Positions 38,895 through 51,436 of a DNA stretch of 64,000 bases are shown here, in pieces. Source of the DNA: Cordia subcordata (taxonomy: Eukaryota > Streptophyta > Magnoliopsida > Boraginales > Cordiaceae); NCBI GenBank assembly GCA_028554755.1, contig JAPTOF010000016.1:880501-944500 (forward strand), in the 5' to 3' direction. Numbering within the stretch: position 1 is the stretch's first letter; every line of letters begins with the position of its first letter. Under the pieces are notes generated by a model that was not told where the DNA came from, made no database searches, and saw nothing but the letters and a program-made list of their open reading frames with translations. Made by a program: the position numbers and the translations under genes.

Positions 38895-41059
38895 TTGATT
38901 CACCAAGGGAATCTGAGAGAATTACTGTGATCTCTGTGTGATGCTTGACTTATAAGTTTCTTGTTTCTTTCCAATTAAGTTAAAATATGCAGCTTTTTTG
39001 TTTCACTACTAAGTTTATGCTCAATCCATGTAAGTTTGATATCCTACTGAAGAAATTAATGTTTTTGTATGTTTAATTTTAATTATGCTATAGCAGGGAA
39101 ATGTGTAACCTGTCTGAAACTATATATATGTCTAAGTTTCATGTGTGCAATTAGCCTGATAGAAATCTAAGATTTCATATCTACATGTTCTGAACATTGC
39201 CAATTCCTTCATGACTTGCATGTCTCCAAGTGAGTACAAAATGCATGCACCATTTCTTGGTGGAATAAAAACGTTCATAATACTTGATGTCATCTTAATT
39301 TTATCACCTAAATGCAGCGTTTCTTCTTGATTACCAACATTTAGCATGTAAAACGTGGTCATTTTCTATCACTTTTTGATAAATAGCAAAGTTTAATTAA
39401 TTAATTGATTGTCGTTAATATAGCAAGAAGCAAATATATCAAGTACTAGGATGATTCTAGCTAGCTAGCTCCAAGTTAATTGATGATCATATATTAATAC
39501 ATATACATATATATATAAAAAAGATCTACATAGTACATATATGTATTGGTCTCACCTAATTGATGGACTAGCTTGTAGTAATTAATCAACACGTGGCGGT
39601 CTTAATAATATAACATGAAGTCTTTTCCAACTACTTGACCCCATGACAAAACCCCTCCTCTCAATTTTTCCTCGTTAACGTTTATCATTAGACCCTTGAC
39701 CGCAAGATCGATTTGCGGTCAACGTCTTAGTAGAAATCTAGAAGTTAAGTGAGCGTAAAACGGTCATACTATACAATTCAAAAAATATAAGGATATTTTT
39801 GAAGTATTAGAATATCGTTACACCGAACTGTTCCAACACGGCATCATTATTCATTAGCCCTAATTAACAATTTTTCTCTTTTGTGTGTGTGTGTGTGTGT
39901 GTGTTGGGGGTACGTAGGGGGGGTTGAATACAGTTAACTAGTTAATGTTAACAGGAAAATTAGCCACCTAACCTATCTCCCTTTTAGGCTCTACCAAGCA
40001 ATTAGGTACCCGGACTATCACTCTATCACAATAAATTAAGTGTTCTAGGGTTTTTATTGCACATTAGAGGGGAGGTGAGTAGTCCTTTTGCTATATCTCC
40101 TTATTTTGAAGCATCACTCATCATGGCGCTTTAATTTCCATGGAAAAACAAATCAAAATAGTCAACCAAAGCAAAAACTTTATACACATACAATATATTT
40201 CTTATTAAAAAAAAAAACAAAGGAAAGGAAAAAGCATCTAATAACTTGCGACATACGTAAAGCTGGAAAAGAAAAGTTATACATACTTCCCTGATAAGCG
40301 ACTTGTTTAATTACTCTCGTGCAGCTTTGTTTACATACGCGATGTCCAAAGTTTGAAAAAGTTGGGTTTTTTTTTTTTGCATAGTGTGAAGGATGAATAT
40401 TTACAAGTTAATACTGGATCTGCATGCAAGTTTGCCATACTTTAGTGTAAATATATAAAATATGTTGAAGCTTGCAGCTGCAGATTTGCGTGCTATCTAT
40501 ATATATGGATTTAATGTGTGTGAAAATCCATAACAGTTCTGAAGATAGAAAGCGTATGTAAAAGCCACGATTAATGTGGATATGGTCATGCATTTCGGCT
40601 TCAGTTGACAAGCTGATGAGGAAGAATATGAAAGCAGGAACTTGGAAATTAAAAAGCTGCATGCAGATTTTTCATGACAATTGACACGCTTTCTTTTTCC
40701 TGCAGATGAATGGGTAGGCGACAAAAATATTTGGACTTTAGTTGATCAACCACCTACATATTTTCTGCACGCTTCCATGCCGAAAACGATGAATTTTTAT
40801 TGTATCTTGTTTGTATTTTGTTAGGAGTTTGACTGGATACATGCACTTGATTTGGTTATAAGATCGAGTCTCACAGTCATCCATTTAGAATATTCAAAAT
40901 TATTTACGTATAAGATTAAAATAAAAATCATGTTTATATGTAATATGTGAGAGGTGTATCAACATAATAATTAATAAATAAATTGATCATTTTTTTATGT
41001 AAATTTAAGTTTTAAAAAGTGGTGATAACTCATTATTATCTATTTACTCATCTTTACCA
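38895..41059. other. ERF 3' flank and intergenic DNA
   Basis: Probable 3'UTR followed by non-coding DNA. A (GT)n microsatellite occurs at about 39882-39904. A run of short AT palindromes lies at about 39480-39545, and acacgtggcg at about 39589 is a G-box-like core. No gene or RNA is recognised. Confidence 0.4.
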
Positions 41060-41061
41060 AG

Positions 41062-41205
41062 TAGTTACTAGCTCAAGTAGTAGCGTTCTCACCCTTGTAA
41101 AGAGGAAAATACAAGTTCAACTCCTTGTAATTAGCATAGTTGTTGCTATGCTTCTCTTTACTACTCTCGGCCATATAGGGTAGGGAATAGTCTCAAGAGC
41201 CTGTT
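41062..41205 (+). repeat. tRNA-derived SINE
   Basis: An A-box-like tagctcaagtag at 41069-41080 and a perfect B-box gttcaactc at 41115-41123 are 34 bases apart. Downstream, tactctcggccatatagggt and gggaatag complete a short body that ends against a MITE. It is not an intact tRNA gene: no cloverleaf or acceptor stem is visible. Confidence 0.55.
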
Positions 41206-41532
41206 TGGCTAAGCATATAACTTATAAGCCACAAAAGAGAATTTACATATTTGGCAATATAGCTTATAAAAAAAAAAGCATCAATCTACTAACTTTTTTT
41301 TTAAGGGCTTATAAGCTTACTGGTTAAACCAATAAAAAGATCTATTTACCCATAATAAAGTACTACATTAATTAATGACATATTCTTTTTAGTTATTTTA
41401 ACTAGCATTGCTATTTATAAACACTTATTTACCAAATAAGTCAGTAACTTATAAGCACATATTATTTAAACATATCTTTACTTATTTACAACTTGCTTAT
41501 AAACAGTTAGTCAAATTAACTCCAAATCTAAT
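41206..41532. mobile_element. MITE of the cttataagc family
   Basis: Starts gcctgtttggctaagcatat and has cttataagc in both orientations. It aligns closely by eye with 62602-63010, for example at atttataaacacttatttac and acttataagcacatattat. The right end is degraded near ctccaaatc. There is no coding capacity. Confidence 0.65.
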
Positions 41533-43227
41533 ATAATTTGTAAATACCAAACTCAAAAAAAATAAATAAATAAAAAGATTACTCATCTTTAATTATTGTT
41601 TTTGAGAAAAGGTTCCAATTTTAATATGTACAGCTGCACGCGTGCAGCCTTTTGTTTTCGAAGATCTTTGTTCGGATGTTGCTAAAGATGTCTGGTAACA
41701 ATCTTTGTTTGATCAAGCAAAAGTACATTGGATCACGCTTATTCGAAGACTATACAGATATACTTTTTTGCTTTACATGACGGCATTTCAGTAAAGTATA
41801 TATGCTTCTAGATGGCATATACGCACGTTATATTCCTTAATTAATTAATTTTTCTCACACGACCCATTACTTTATTTTTAATCCTCTATAACATACATAC
41901 ACATATATATATATATGTGTGTGTGTGTGTGTTGTGTGTAATTACACAATAAGTTTCTCACATAACGCACGTGCAAAGTAACCATTAAGCATTGACACGT
42001 TACCAACTTTAGAGAAAGAAATAAAATAATACAAAAAGAATTTGACATTTAATATTTGAGCTTCATTAATCCAAATCATTTGCACTCTCTTATAAATAAA
42101 TTAGATTTCTCACTTAATCAATATTTTGATTTAACATTTTAATTATTTATTACATCCCAATAATTTATTTCACAGTAAATATCTAACATTTCACTAATTG
42201 TTTTGAAATTAAAAAATGAACCTTAGTCATTAGGAGACGATCTATTTTTATCCTTTTTAAGAACCTCATACTTTTACCCGACAACGCTTTAGGGTGTCAA
42301 TGGAATTTTTGCAGTACAATATAGAATTCTTACTACTGCAATAAATATATACAAATAACGCTAAATGTAACTCTATTTTTATTATTCAAATATTACCTTT
42401 TATGTGTATATCTAATTAATATGTATATATAAAGAGAGAGATAAATAAAAAGTTTCTTAATAAAAGAATCTTTAAGAGATAAATATTATCTCTATGTGTA
42501 GGTATTATATATGTGAGAAGTGATATTTAAATGACAAAAATAATCGTCGTATTAATGATTACTAATGAATAATTATTGATAGTTAGCATTAGGAATGGTG
42601 AATGCAGAAAAGTTGTTTGTAAAAATCCAAAAGTCAAGTGATGGAGCAAGGCAAGGGGTGTCTTCACTTTTGGTGTTAAGTGGGTGCCCTTTGACAGCTT
42701 TGCGGGGAACTCATTTAATTTGGTCATCTTGGGAATTCCACATTATGCAAGAGGAAAAATGGACCTTTTTCACTGTTTTTGTCAGCTTCCATTTTTATAT
42801 AGTGTATTTTAAGTCATTACTTAGATTTACTCGTCAAAAAATTTTAACCCGTTCATTTTATATTTTACTTTTTCTCCCTTTTAAAGAGAAAATGAAATTT
42901 CAAGGACCAAAACCTTATAGTAGCCAGTCCGCTAAGCCTTACTTTCTTGTGCTTTGTTCGTTTTTATGGGTTTTTCTTTTTCTGGTTTACAACTAAAATA
43001 ACTCATAATTTAAGTGGTTAGGTTAACAATTATTTTACTCGCTTTAAGGAGATAGGTTCACATTTATTTCACCTATCGACCATAAATTTCATGGTAAAGT
43101 TAGCTTCTCTTAATGCATCTCCGTAATCAATTAAAAATTAAATAATAAATATTTAGTTATTACAAGATAATATAAATTCAACTTTAAAACTTTTAATCAC
43201 AATAATGGTTACACTCTAAACCCATTA
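41533..43227. other. Intergenic DNA, no gene identified
   Basis: Contains (TA)n(GT)n at about 41905-41935. The open frame at 42595-42996 has no domain and lacks coding character. A weak imperfect hairpin around 42645-42703 was considered and not called. Confidence 0.4.
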
Positions 43228-43703
43228 GGAGAGTGTTTGGATTGTCTTATCAAAAAGCTACTTAAAGCACTTCTGGCTTTAAGTGATTTTTTTTTATTGT
43301 CGACTTTAAGTAGTTACGTATTTGAATAAAAGTTATAGTTGTAAAAATAAGTATTTACATGTTTAATTAAAGTGGGTTAAAAAGTAAGCTATATAGTTAA
43401 AATAACTATTAAGGACATTAAAATAGAATTTAAAAAGGTAAGTATAAGTCAAAGAGTAAAGATATTTTAGTAATAAAAATAAAAAGGTAAGGATAAGATA
43501 GTAAATGATTTGATCAAACTTATTTTTTCTTAAAGTGCTTAAAGTCATAAAAAATAAAAGTTAGGATTGGGAAGCTTTTTATTTTTGACTTAAAGCCACT
43601 TAAAAAAAGCACTCTTTTAATTAAAGCAAACGCTTTCATTAATTTAAATTAAACTTTAAGCAAGTTTGACCAAGAAAAAAGCCAAACCAAACACCCTCTA
43701 AAA
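43228..43703. mobile_element. MITE with imperfect terminal inverted repeats
   Basis: The left end agagtgtttggattgtct and the right end aaaccaaacaccctct are inverted copies of each other. Inner sequence has repeated acttaaagc and gactttaag, which can pair across the element. About 475 bp, no coding capacity. The superfamily is uncertain; a target duplication was not clear. Confidence 0.6.
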
Positions 43704-43746
43704 CCTTCATTTTGGTCTTAATATTCTTTCTTTTTGGTTAAAAAGC

Positions 43747-43795
<49 letters not shown>

Positions 43796-45350
43796 ATGCT
43801 CGCGTGCGCAATACTTTCCACAATCAAATATGGTATAGCAATGTAAAATAATTCTTGCAAGAACTACCTTATTCTATTGCCATCTTTACCTCGCGATGGA
43901 CGTCCTTTTAGTTGTTTAGATGTTATATGCGCGTCTCTAAAGTGGCTTGAATTGTACCCTTTTCTTTTTTTCAGTAAGCAATCAAGTTTTTATTAGAATA
44001 TTTTTGCTTTTCACTTTGATCTATTAGCAATCATTTTTTTGGGGATTTGTGGAATTCATATAGCTTGGCAAGAAAATTTTGAGTTATTGGTAAATCTTAA
44101 ACCCAATTCCTGTCATGAGTATGAGCACAATTAAAATTCTTACGGACTTATATATTTGTGTGTTGATAAGAATATTCATTATTTCTTAAAACTCGATCTT
44201 TCTCCCGAATAAACCACGTAACCCAGAGATATGCGCGTTTCTACAGTGACTTGAATTGTACCCTTTTCTTTTTTCGTTAAGCAAGCAATGAATTGTCCCC
44301 CATTTTTATATAGTTGCTATGTAGGCAATCATGGGCACTTTAATTTGTGAGGAAAGAATATATAGTTAAATGGCCAAGTACTGTACCAATTGCTTTGCCA
44401 CCTAAATTACGAATCTTGTCATTCGAGACAAGCACCGGCATAATAAGTGTACTTTTTCCCGAAAAAGATTTCGGTTCTATTATTGTCCACAATAAATAAA
44501 TATATTATAAATTAATCGTTCAAGTTTATAAATATGGTGATTTTTTAATACAATATTATCGGACCCCAGACTAGTTACAATTAAATTTAACCAGTATTCA
44601 TCAAAAAAAATTTAAAATTACTTACGTGTAAGGCTCAATATATACTAGTCGCAACTACACGTAAATTTAAGAGACATATTAAATATAACAAATAAATATA
44701 ATAAACTCTTCCCAAATATAATTTAAATTTTTAAATAAAATAATTACTTGATATATACATAGTCTTATCATTATCTCGAGATTTGAGAGATTATAATCCA
44801 TAAAAGGTTAAAAAGATTAGGGTTAGAAGCACCGAACAAGGGTGCTTTTTGTGTACGAAGTAACTCACAGATTAACAACGAGATAGGACAGCAATTGGAA
44901 TCATTAATCTTCTTTAAACTGCATGCATCCACTTGGTGAGTTGAAATGATAAGGCGGCTAAAAAGAAAAAATGATTATTATAAATAGGTGGAATGACACC
45001 ACTTCTAGAATGAGACAATGTGTTTTGGTTTTTGATCAAACATTAATCACAATCATGATTACATAATATTAAATCTTTGTTAGATTTTGTGTGAAAATTT
45101 TCATTTCGTAAACTTGAAGTAAAAATCTCAACTTCAAAGTTATTTGCTATTATCATGAAAATGATTGCTCAAACATTTCCATTTGCTATTATGCCGTTTT
45201 TTTTGCCATAGATGTGAAAACGTTTCAGATGCACGATGATTGGCGAATCTCTACAGTACTAACATGAAAAATTCGTTACGGATCTAAATACCCATAGAAA
45301 TAAACATAATGAATTTGTAGGTGATCTAATTTGCGTGAGACAGATTTGAA
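43704..45350. other. Intergenic DNA with (TA)n(GT)n microsatellite
   Basis: A compound TA then TG microsatellite lies at 43748-43796, ending in cgcgtgcgc. Two diverged direct copies of a segment with gcgtctctaaagtggcttga, followed by attgtacccttttc, lie at about 43930 and 44234. No gene is recognised. Confidence 0.4.
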
Positions 45351-45508
45351 ATGGAAATTATCCAACTCAAATGGAGACAGAAAATCTGACAATTTTTTAA
45401 CAAGTTAATAAATATTTGAGATGAAATTTTTCATCTTAAAATTTGAGACAATGGTTTTTTTTTAGACAGAAACTTTTTACCTCAAATTCAATTACTTTTC
45501 TTGTAACG
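45351..45508. mobile_element. Degenerate CACTA-type remnant
   Basis: Shares text with the intact mini-CACTA at 46259: gttaataaatatttgagatg, aaaatttgagacaatggttt, and a right end tttcttgtaacg resembling the reversed CACTA terminus. The left end is not clear. Confidence 0.4.
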
Positions 45509-46258
45509 CCTAGACATTTTTTAAGTTCAAGACTAACAACGTCACAAATTACACAAACATGGGATTGAATCATTTTGCTGAGAGATAGAGACTTTATCGT
45601 CAAATTAATAGAACATTGTTGCTATATACAAGAAGCTATATATATATATATATATATATATATGTTAGGCCTTGTGACTAATTGAATACAGGTACATGAC
45701 TGTTGATTTACTCCGAAACAAAAGAATCTTGGGTTGTTCCCTTTTGTTCACTTTCTCTTTTCAAAGGCAGTACTCATTCATTCGAGTGCCTCAGCTCGTG
45801 TGTTAATATTGATGATGATGATGACGATGATGATGATAGTTTTTGTACGTGGGGGCTTAATCGATAGATATAACACAATGCAAGCCTAAAGTTAAGAAGA
45901 GTGGAAGTATATTATTACTTCGACCGCGTCGGCGCCTCCCCATAAAACCGACCTTCAACTCATGCCCCCTCGAGTTTCCTGTTCACCCTTTGTCAAACTT
46001 TCCGGCAGATGGTCTCCATCATCCTCACCGTACTTCGAAAATATGTAGACCGTTCCTAGTTAGCTACCCTTTTTTTTTTTCTTTTTCTCATTAATTTTCG
46101 TGGGTCGTGTCAATTTTTCTTGTAGCGGAAGTACTTTGATAGGTTTTTATCAAAAATCGAAATCTCACGTAATATGAGTTTTATATTTTTCTTTTCTAAA
46201 AGAGACAACGCCAGGGAGATTAAATAATTATTTTAGGAGAGAAGACACCTCTAACATC
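45509..46258. other. Intergenic DNA with (TA)n and (GAT)n microsatellites
   Basis: (TA)n lies at about 45638-45664 and a gatgat repeat at about 45809-45838. A CT- and C-rich patch at about 45920-46040 is otherwise unremarkable. No gene is recognised. Confidence 0.45.
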
Positions 46259-46497
46259 CGCTACTAGAAATGGTTGAATTTGAGACAGAAAATTTTGAGA
46301 CGGATTAAATTGAGACAGAAACTTTGCTCTAAATTTTCTAATAGGTTAATACAAATTTGATAACAAAAAATTTTCCATCTCAATTTGAGACAGGGGTTTT
46401 TGAGACGAAAAATTTCCGTCTCAAGTCTATTTTGTGATGAAATTTTATAAGTTTGAGACGAAGTTTTCCGTCTCAAATTCAAAAATGTTTTGTAGTG
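46259..46497. mobile_element. Non-autonomous mini-CACTA element with intact TSD
   Basis: The left end cgctactagaaatgg (CACTA terminus with one change) and the right end gttttgtagtg (inverse of cactacaaaac) bound 239 bp, flanked by a 3-bp duplication atc (46256-46258 and 46498-46500), the size made by CACTA transposases. The inside is filled with gagac, gagacggaaa and tccgtctcaa motifs in both directions, like the subterminal transposase-binding repeats of this superfamily. No transposase is present. Confidence 0.75.
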
Positions 46498-46909
46498 ATC
46501 CTCTCCTAAGAGTTTCCTAATGGTATTTGGTGGATCATCAAGAGCTGTACAGTCAGGCCAAAGTTTGCAAGCCAATTGACTCACATGTTTGTTTCTCTAT
46601 AAATATATGATATTCTGAAGATGTCTCTAAGCATCCTCTCGCATGCCTCCACAAAAGGTGATGGAGGTCACATCTGTTGTGCAGAAATATTAATTCACTG
46701 TATAAGCACTTAGGAATCAGTCTCAATCTTAAACGTTGTTACACTTCATTTGATGGCTTCCTTCTCAGACTTTCGTAGAGTGCTCTAACTTTTGCCACAT
46801 TGTAAAGGCTATATTCTTTCAATTCACTTATAACACTCCGATAGTGTGCGCAATGCGAGTCCATTTACATTATCCAACCACTAACTACAATATCTCATCT
46901 AAAATTTTA
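46498..46909. other. Intergenic DNA, nothing recognised
   Basis: Non-coding; no repeats or family features seen. Confidence 0.4.
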
Positions 46910-47703
46910 GGGTGAATTACTCAACTACCCCCTGTGATTTGACAAATGTGTATAATAATACCTTATGGTTATGAAATTAGCTAAGTCACCCCCTGTAGTT
47001 TTAATGAAGATGCACATAGACCCCCTCCATTAATTTTTCCGTTCAAAATAACGTGTTTTGACATGCACAAGCGCCTTGCGCAACTTTGCTTTGTTTTTTC
47101 ATAATAAATGCATTAAATAAACTTTTCTATCTTTAATTTGTTTACAAAATAAAAAAAGAAATTAAATTAAAAAAAAAAAAGACACCAGCCCTGCTACCCC
47201 CCAACCCACCCTACCCCCATGCCCAGCTAGCCCCCACCCTACCAACCCCCACCACCCCACCCCCACCCCCGTCATCCCGTGCCATCCCACCACCGTCGCG
47301 GCTACCCCAGCGCTCCCACCCCACGCCCTGCCCCGGCTCCCAACCCCACTGCCCGCGCCACTCCGCCCGTTGCCCCTACCCCAGACCCCACCCCTTGCCC
47401 CTACCCCCTTCACCCCCGTCGCCCTCCCCATCCTTCATGTTTTCTTTTTTTTGTGTTTTTTCTAATTTAATTTTTTATTTTTAATTTTTAAATAAAATAA
47501 AAGTAAAATAGATATTTTATTTAATAAGTTAGGGGTAAAATGGACTTTTTACTAAAATCGGTTAAAAAACTAACGATAGTTAGCTTTTGGGGGTCGTGTG
47601 CACTATCGTTGAAACCATAGGAGGTCAAGTAACTAATTTGTAAAACACAGGGAAAAGTTGTGAATATTAGTCAAACCACGAAGGGGAGTTGAGCAATTCA
47701 CCC
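46910..47703. mobile_element. Non-autonomous Mutator-type element with C-rich core
   Basis: Terminal inverted repeats of about 35 bases: the left end starts gggtgaattactcaactacc and the right end, read in reverse, starts gggtgaattgctcaactccc. They are flanked by a perfect 9-bp duplication aaaatttta (46901-46909 and 47704-47712). TIR plus 9-bp duplication is typical of Mutator-like elements. The 794-bp interior has no transposase. From 47180 to 47430 it is a strikingly C-rich tract (mostly ccccaccc-like) in an AT-rich neighbourhood. The open frames there on both strands are Pro/Ala- or Gly/Trp-rich translations of low-complexity DNA. Confidence 0.8.
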
Positions 47704-47712
47704 AAAATTTTA

Positions 47713-48720
47713 TTTATAGTTAGAGAGATATTATTACATTAAATAACTATTATTTTCAACATCTAGACATAAAACTAGGTTGAAATATCTGGTCATAAAA
47801 CTAACTTGGAGTTGGGATTGCCAATCAGACACATTGCCATCTCAATTCGGGTGAGCCCGTGCTTGGAGGTGGCCAGCGGATCTGTTACAAAGACGTTTGT
47901 GGATAGGAAATATAGGAGAGTTCGTGATAAGTTGGCGGATTTTTAGGACTTGGGTACTTAATTAAAGAGGTTTTAAGTCACACAAATTTTGATTATAGTG
48001 ATTATGGCTATCACCACAAATAAGCCTAATTAATTGTTCAAAATGTCAAAGAGCTAGTTTGACTTTCAATTTAAAAATACTATTATGTAAAAAGACTTGA
48101 GAAATAGACTTTTAGTTAAAAAAATTCCAATGAAAATGGAAATATGTTTAGTTATTTTTGTTTGAAACCGACTTTTATCAAATGAGATGATGTTTGATTT
48201 TATATTTAAAAATAATGGTTGGTTGTCTACATTACTAAAAAGGACATTTTAAAACTCATAGTAATAAATTATTATTTACTCTATTTTAATGATATTTTGA
48301 CTTGTTTCAAGAATTTCTAAAGGAATTATAGTTGTGGTTTTTTAATAATTAAAACTTATTTAAATTACACTGTAGTTTTTTATTTCATTTTTATTAAATT
48401 TAAAATTTTAAGTTTATTTTCTATTTTTATTTGTTATGTTTTATTATTTTATTTATTTTTCAATTGTAAATGGAATTCAAGAAATATTAATTTTTAAAAA
48501 TAATGAGGATATTTTTGTCTAAAGAATTTTGTAAAAATCCTTCCTGCAAGCTGTAAGCGGAGAAGTAAAAAATTTTAACTTCTCCATTTGAGCCTAAAAT
48601 TCCGTTGATTTTTAGCTTAAACCAAGTTTTAAGATGGAAAACCAAACACCTTCTTTTTTTTTTTAAGGACAGATTTTTAGGTTCTAAAAGTTAGTTTTGC
48701 TCTCTAAAATGGATAACCAA
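47713..48720. other. Intergenic DNA with degenerate MITE-like ends
   Basis: Two phrases resembling MITE ends occur: aaccaaacaccttc at about 48640 and taaccaaactccccttaag at about 48714. The matching left ends could not be placed. No gene is recognised. Confidence 0.35.
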
Positions 48721-49730
48721 ACTCCCCTTAAGTCATGTGATGACAATAATAGTGATCCTAAACCATTATAAAGTACATACAAATTTCACACAGAACTAAT
48801 GTAGGAGATGTTACGGACTCTCCCGTTTAAAGACATGACTTTCTCATCATAGCCCAACGCAAAGAATACATAACCATAATCTAGACTCCTAAGCAACATT
48901 AAATCTGCCCAAAGTCTGGCTCGCTACCACGTGTACTATTATAAAGTACACATAAATCTTCCACAAAACAAATGTAGGAGTGTATTATAGATTCTCTCCG
49001 TTAAAGATGTGACATGCTTATCAGTACCTAGCAGAAGCAAAATAGAACTACAGTCCAGAACTCCAATCAATAAAATCCACCCAAAGTCTAGCTCTGATAC
49101 CACTTGTAATGACTAAGCCCAACTACTAGTCAGCCACCCCAAATAAACCTAACTAATTGGTCTAAAATACTTAAACCATATGATGATGATAGTAGTGACC
49201 CCAAGCCACTATAAAGTTCACACAAATCTCACATAAAACCAATATAGAAGGGTGTTACTAACTATATCACCTATAATGACCCGATCCAACTACTAGCTTA
49301 CTTTAAAAAGTGAGCTTAACCAACTGGCCTTGCCACAATAAGTGAGCCTAACCAACTGGCTTAAAATACTTAAGCCTTACGATGATAGTACTAGTGAACC
49401 CAAGTTCTTATAAAAGTGCACACAAACTTTATACAAAATCAATATGGAAGGATATTACAGACTTGATGTCCTCATTTTGACCCAACAAAATATAACATAA
49501 CCATAATCCAGGACCCTAAAGAATATAGAATCTGCTCAAACTCTACTTTGATACCACCTGTAATGACCCAACTACTGACTGCCACTACAAATGAGCCTAA
49601 CTAACTAACTCAGAATGCTTAAGCTTTGTGATAACAGGACTAATGAACACAATCTATTTTAAAGTGTACATAAATCTCACAAAAACCAATATGGATGGGT
49701 ATTACAATGTTTGACTTATTTGTACTCGTT
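48721..49730 (-). repeat. Array of diverged LTR/primer-site junction repeats
   Basis: At least four diverged units share phrases like tgatgacaatagtgatcc, ataaagtacacacaaatctc and accaatatggaagggtgtta, with units beginning near 48732, 48930, 49180 and 49390. Three carry gctctgataccacttgtaat or a variant (about 48916, 49091 and 49545). Read on the minus strand this is an LTR end cattacaag followed by the tRNA-Met primer site tggtatcagagc. This looks like repeated LTR-plus-leader segments with no coding region between them. Confidence 0.55.
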
Positions 49731-50599
49731 AATCTATTGTAAAAAGCTGACTCAGTCTTTGTATCCTCCTCTAAAAATTGGATAATGTACAAGCAATTTG
49801 CACTTGGCCTCACTATAAGAAATCAAGCCAATAGTTATATATATTTGACCTCCTTAATACATTTAGAAATAAAACAAAATTAACTAGTTATGCTTGGCTC
49901 AAACATAATGGTTTTCAACTTAACTAAAACTTGATGATATATTAGGAAGTGTAGCTAATGTTTATTACATTTGGAAGAGTAGCTAATGTTTGTTATACTT
50001 GAAAGTGTAGCAAGATAATGTAGGTGTGAACCAAATGAAATCCAAATTTAGTTACACTTTAGATATAACAAATACATTTTTCAAATTTATATTAGTTGCG
50101 ATTTCAAGCGTAACAAATTCTTTAATATCTTAGAAAAATTAAATATAAAAATTCAATATCATTGTTACAATTAAAAATGTGACAAATGTTTTGTTACGTT
50201 TTAAATCAAATAAAAGTTATCATTTTGCTCTTTTATGCTTACTCCAAGCGTAACAAAAAATAGGTAGCAAAATGTTTTCACTATTAATAAGATATTGTAA
50301 CAATTCTATCTTTAAAAAAAACATTTATATCCAAAAAAATATTTTGATATTGGGAACCGTTTTCAGCGATAAAATATTCTAAAATCATCCTTTGTTTGTG
50401 TTAATAATATAATAAGTAGATATATCAATATCCTCTCTACGAGCATAAGTATTTAGATGAGATAATAACTTTAATATAATATTAGAACCTAAAAATGAAA
50501 AGGTTTCAAATTTAAAACAAATCACATTTAGCTCCATGTAAAAGAACGTGCTAATATAATAAATAAATAATTTAATATCTTTATTACACTTAACCCTAA
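49731..50599. other. Intergenic DNA with a possible CACTA terminus
   Basis: cactataagaaatcaagc at 49811 resembles a CACTA left end. It is followed by repeated gtgtagctaatgtttattac motifs at about 49950-50010 and cgtaacaaat motifs to about 50260. The other terminus was not found. Confidence 0.3.
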
Positions 50600-51436
50600 G
50601 GTTACATTTGGCATGCTGGAATTGCCTGAAAAGGAATGGTCATTCTAGCTTTTGATTTTTTTTTCCTGTGTTTGGTAGAATTAATTGAAGTTAGAAAGCT
50701 CATTCCTACAGATGGCTTTTTCAGATAAAAGTAGAAAAACACATTCCTTAGTCAAACCCAATAAATGAGTATTTCCAGTTAAGTAAGAATCAACAGAAAA
50801 TAAAGTTAAATCTCAAAAATAATATTTTGTCATCTATTATTAATTAAGTTCTCAACCGTTATTTACAAATAAAAAATCTTAAAATTTTGAAAAGTAAAAA
50901 AAAATTAAAAAGTTAAAAAATGTAAAAGTTTAAAAATAAAAAAATAAAGTTTAACAAATTAAAAATAAACGTGTATATTCTATTTTTTTAGTTGGAAACA
51001 TATGTATTTTTATTAGATGGTTAACTTTTCTCTTTTAGTTATGTTAAAAAAGGTAAATAAATTGAAATATCATGTTAAAATAAAAATAATAGAATAAGTT
51101 ATGTTATATTTTATTGTTGATAAAAAAACTAGCAAGATTATTTTATTTTATATTGGTATTGTATAAAATTAATTGTTATGCATAAACTCAAATTTATCGC
51201 AAATAAAAGAATGAGTATATTTTTGTTAATATAATTTATTTTCATTCCATTCTAAATTGTTAAAATAATTTTACTATACATATGAAATAAAATGAGCATT
51301 CCAATCTATCTTTTTTATAATTTTAACCAAACATAAAATAAATAAATAAATATTTTATAAGTATTTTGTTTTGAATTTCATTATATCTTAAATAACTATT
51401 TCTTTTCAAACCATTCTATCATACTAAATGAATCCT
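50600..51436. mobile_element. MITE-like repeat, copy B
   Basis: Begins ggttacatttggcatgctgg and ends cattctatcatactaaatga, which in reverse (tcatttagtatgatagaatg) is an imperfect inverted copy of the start. It aligns by eye with 35626-36295. It has no coding capacity. Confidence 0.55.

Noticed and set aside
42595..42996. Plus-strand open frame and a weak hairpin at about 42645-42703 resembling a miRNA precursor
   Set aside because: The frame has no family features. The hairpin relies on many G-U pairs and matches no miRNA I know; gcggggaactc only partly resembles miR395 and the star arm is missing.
47162..47470. Gly/Trp-rich and Pro-rich open frames on both strands
   Set aside because: They only translate the C-rich core of the Mutator-type element; both strands being open is a composition effect.
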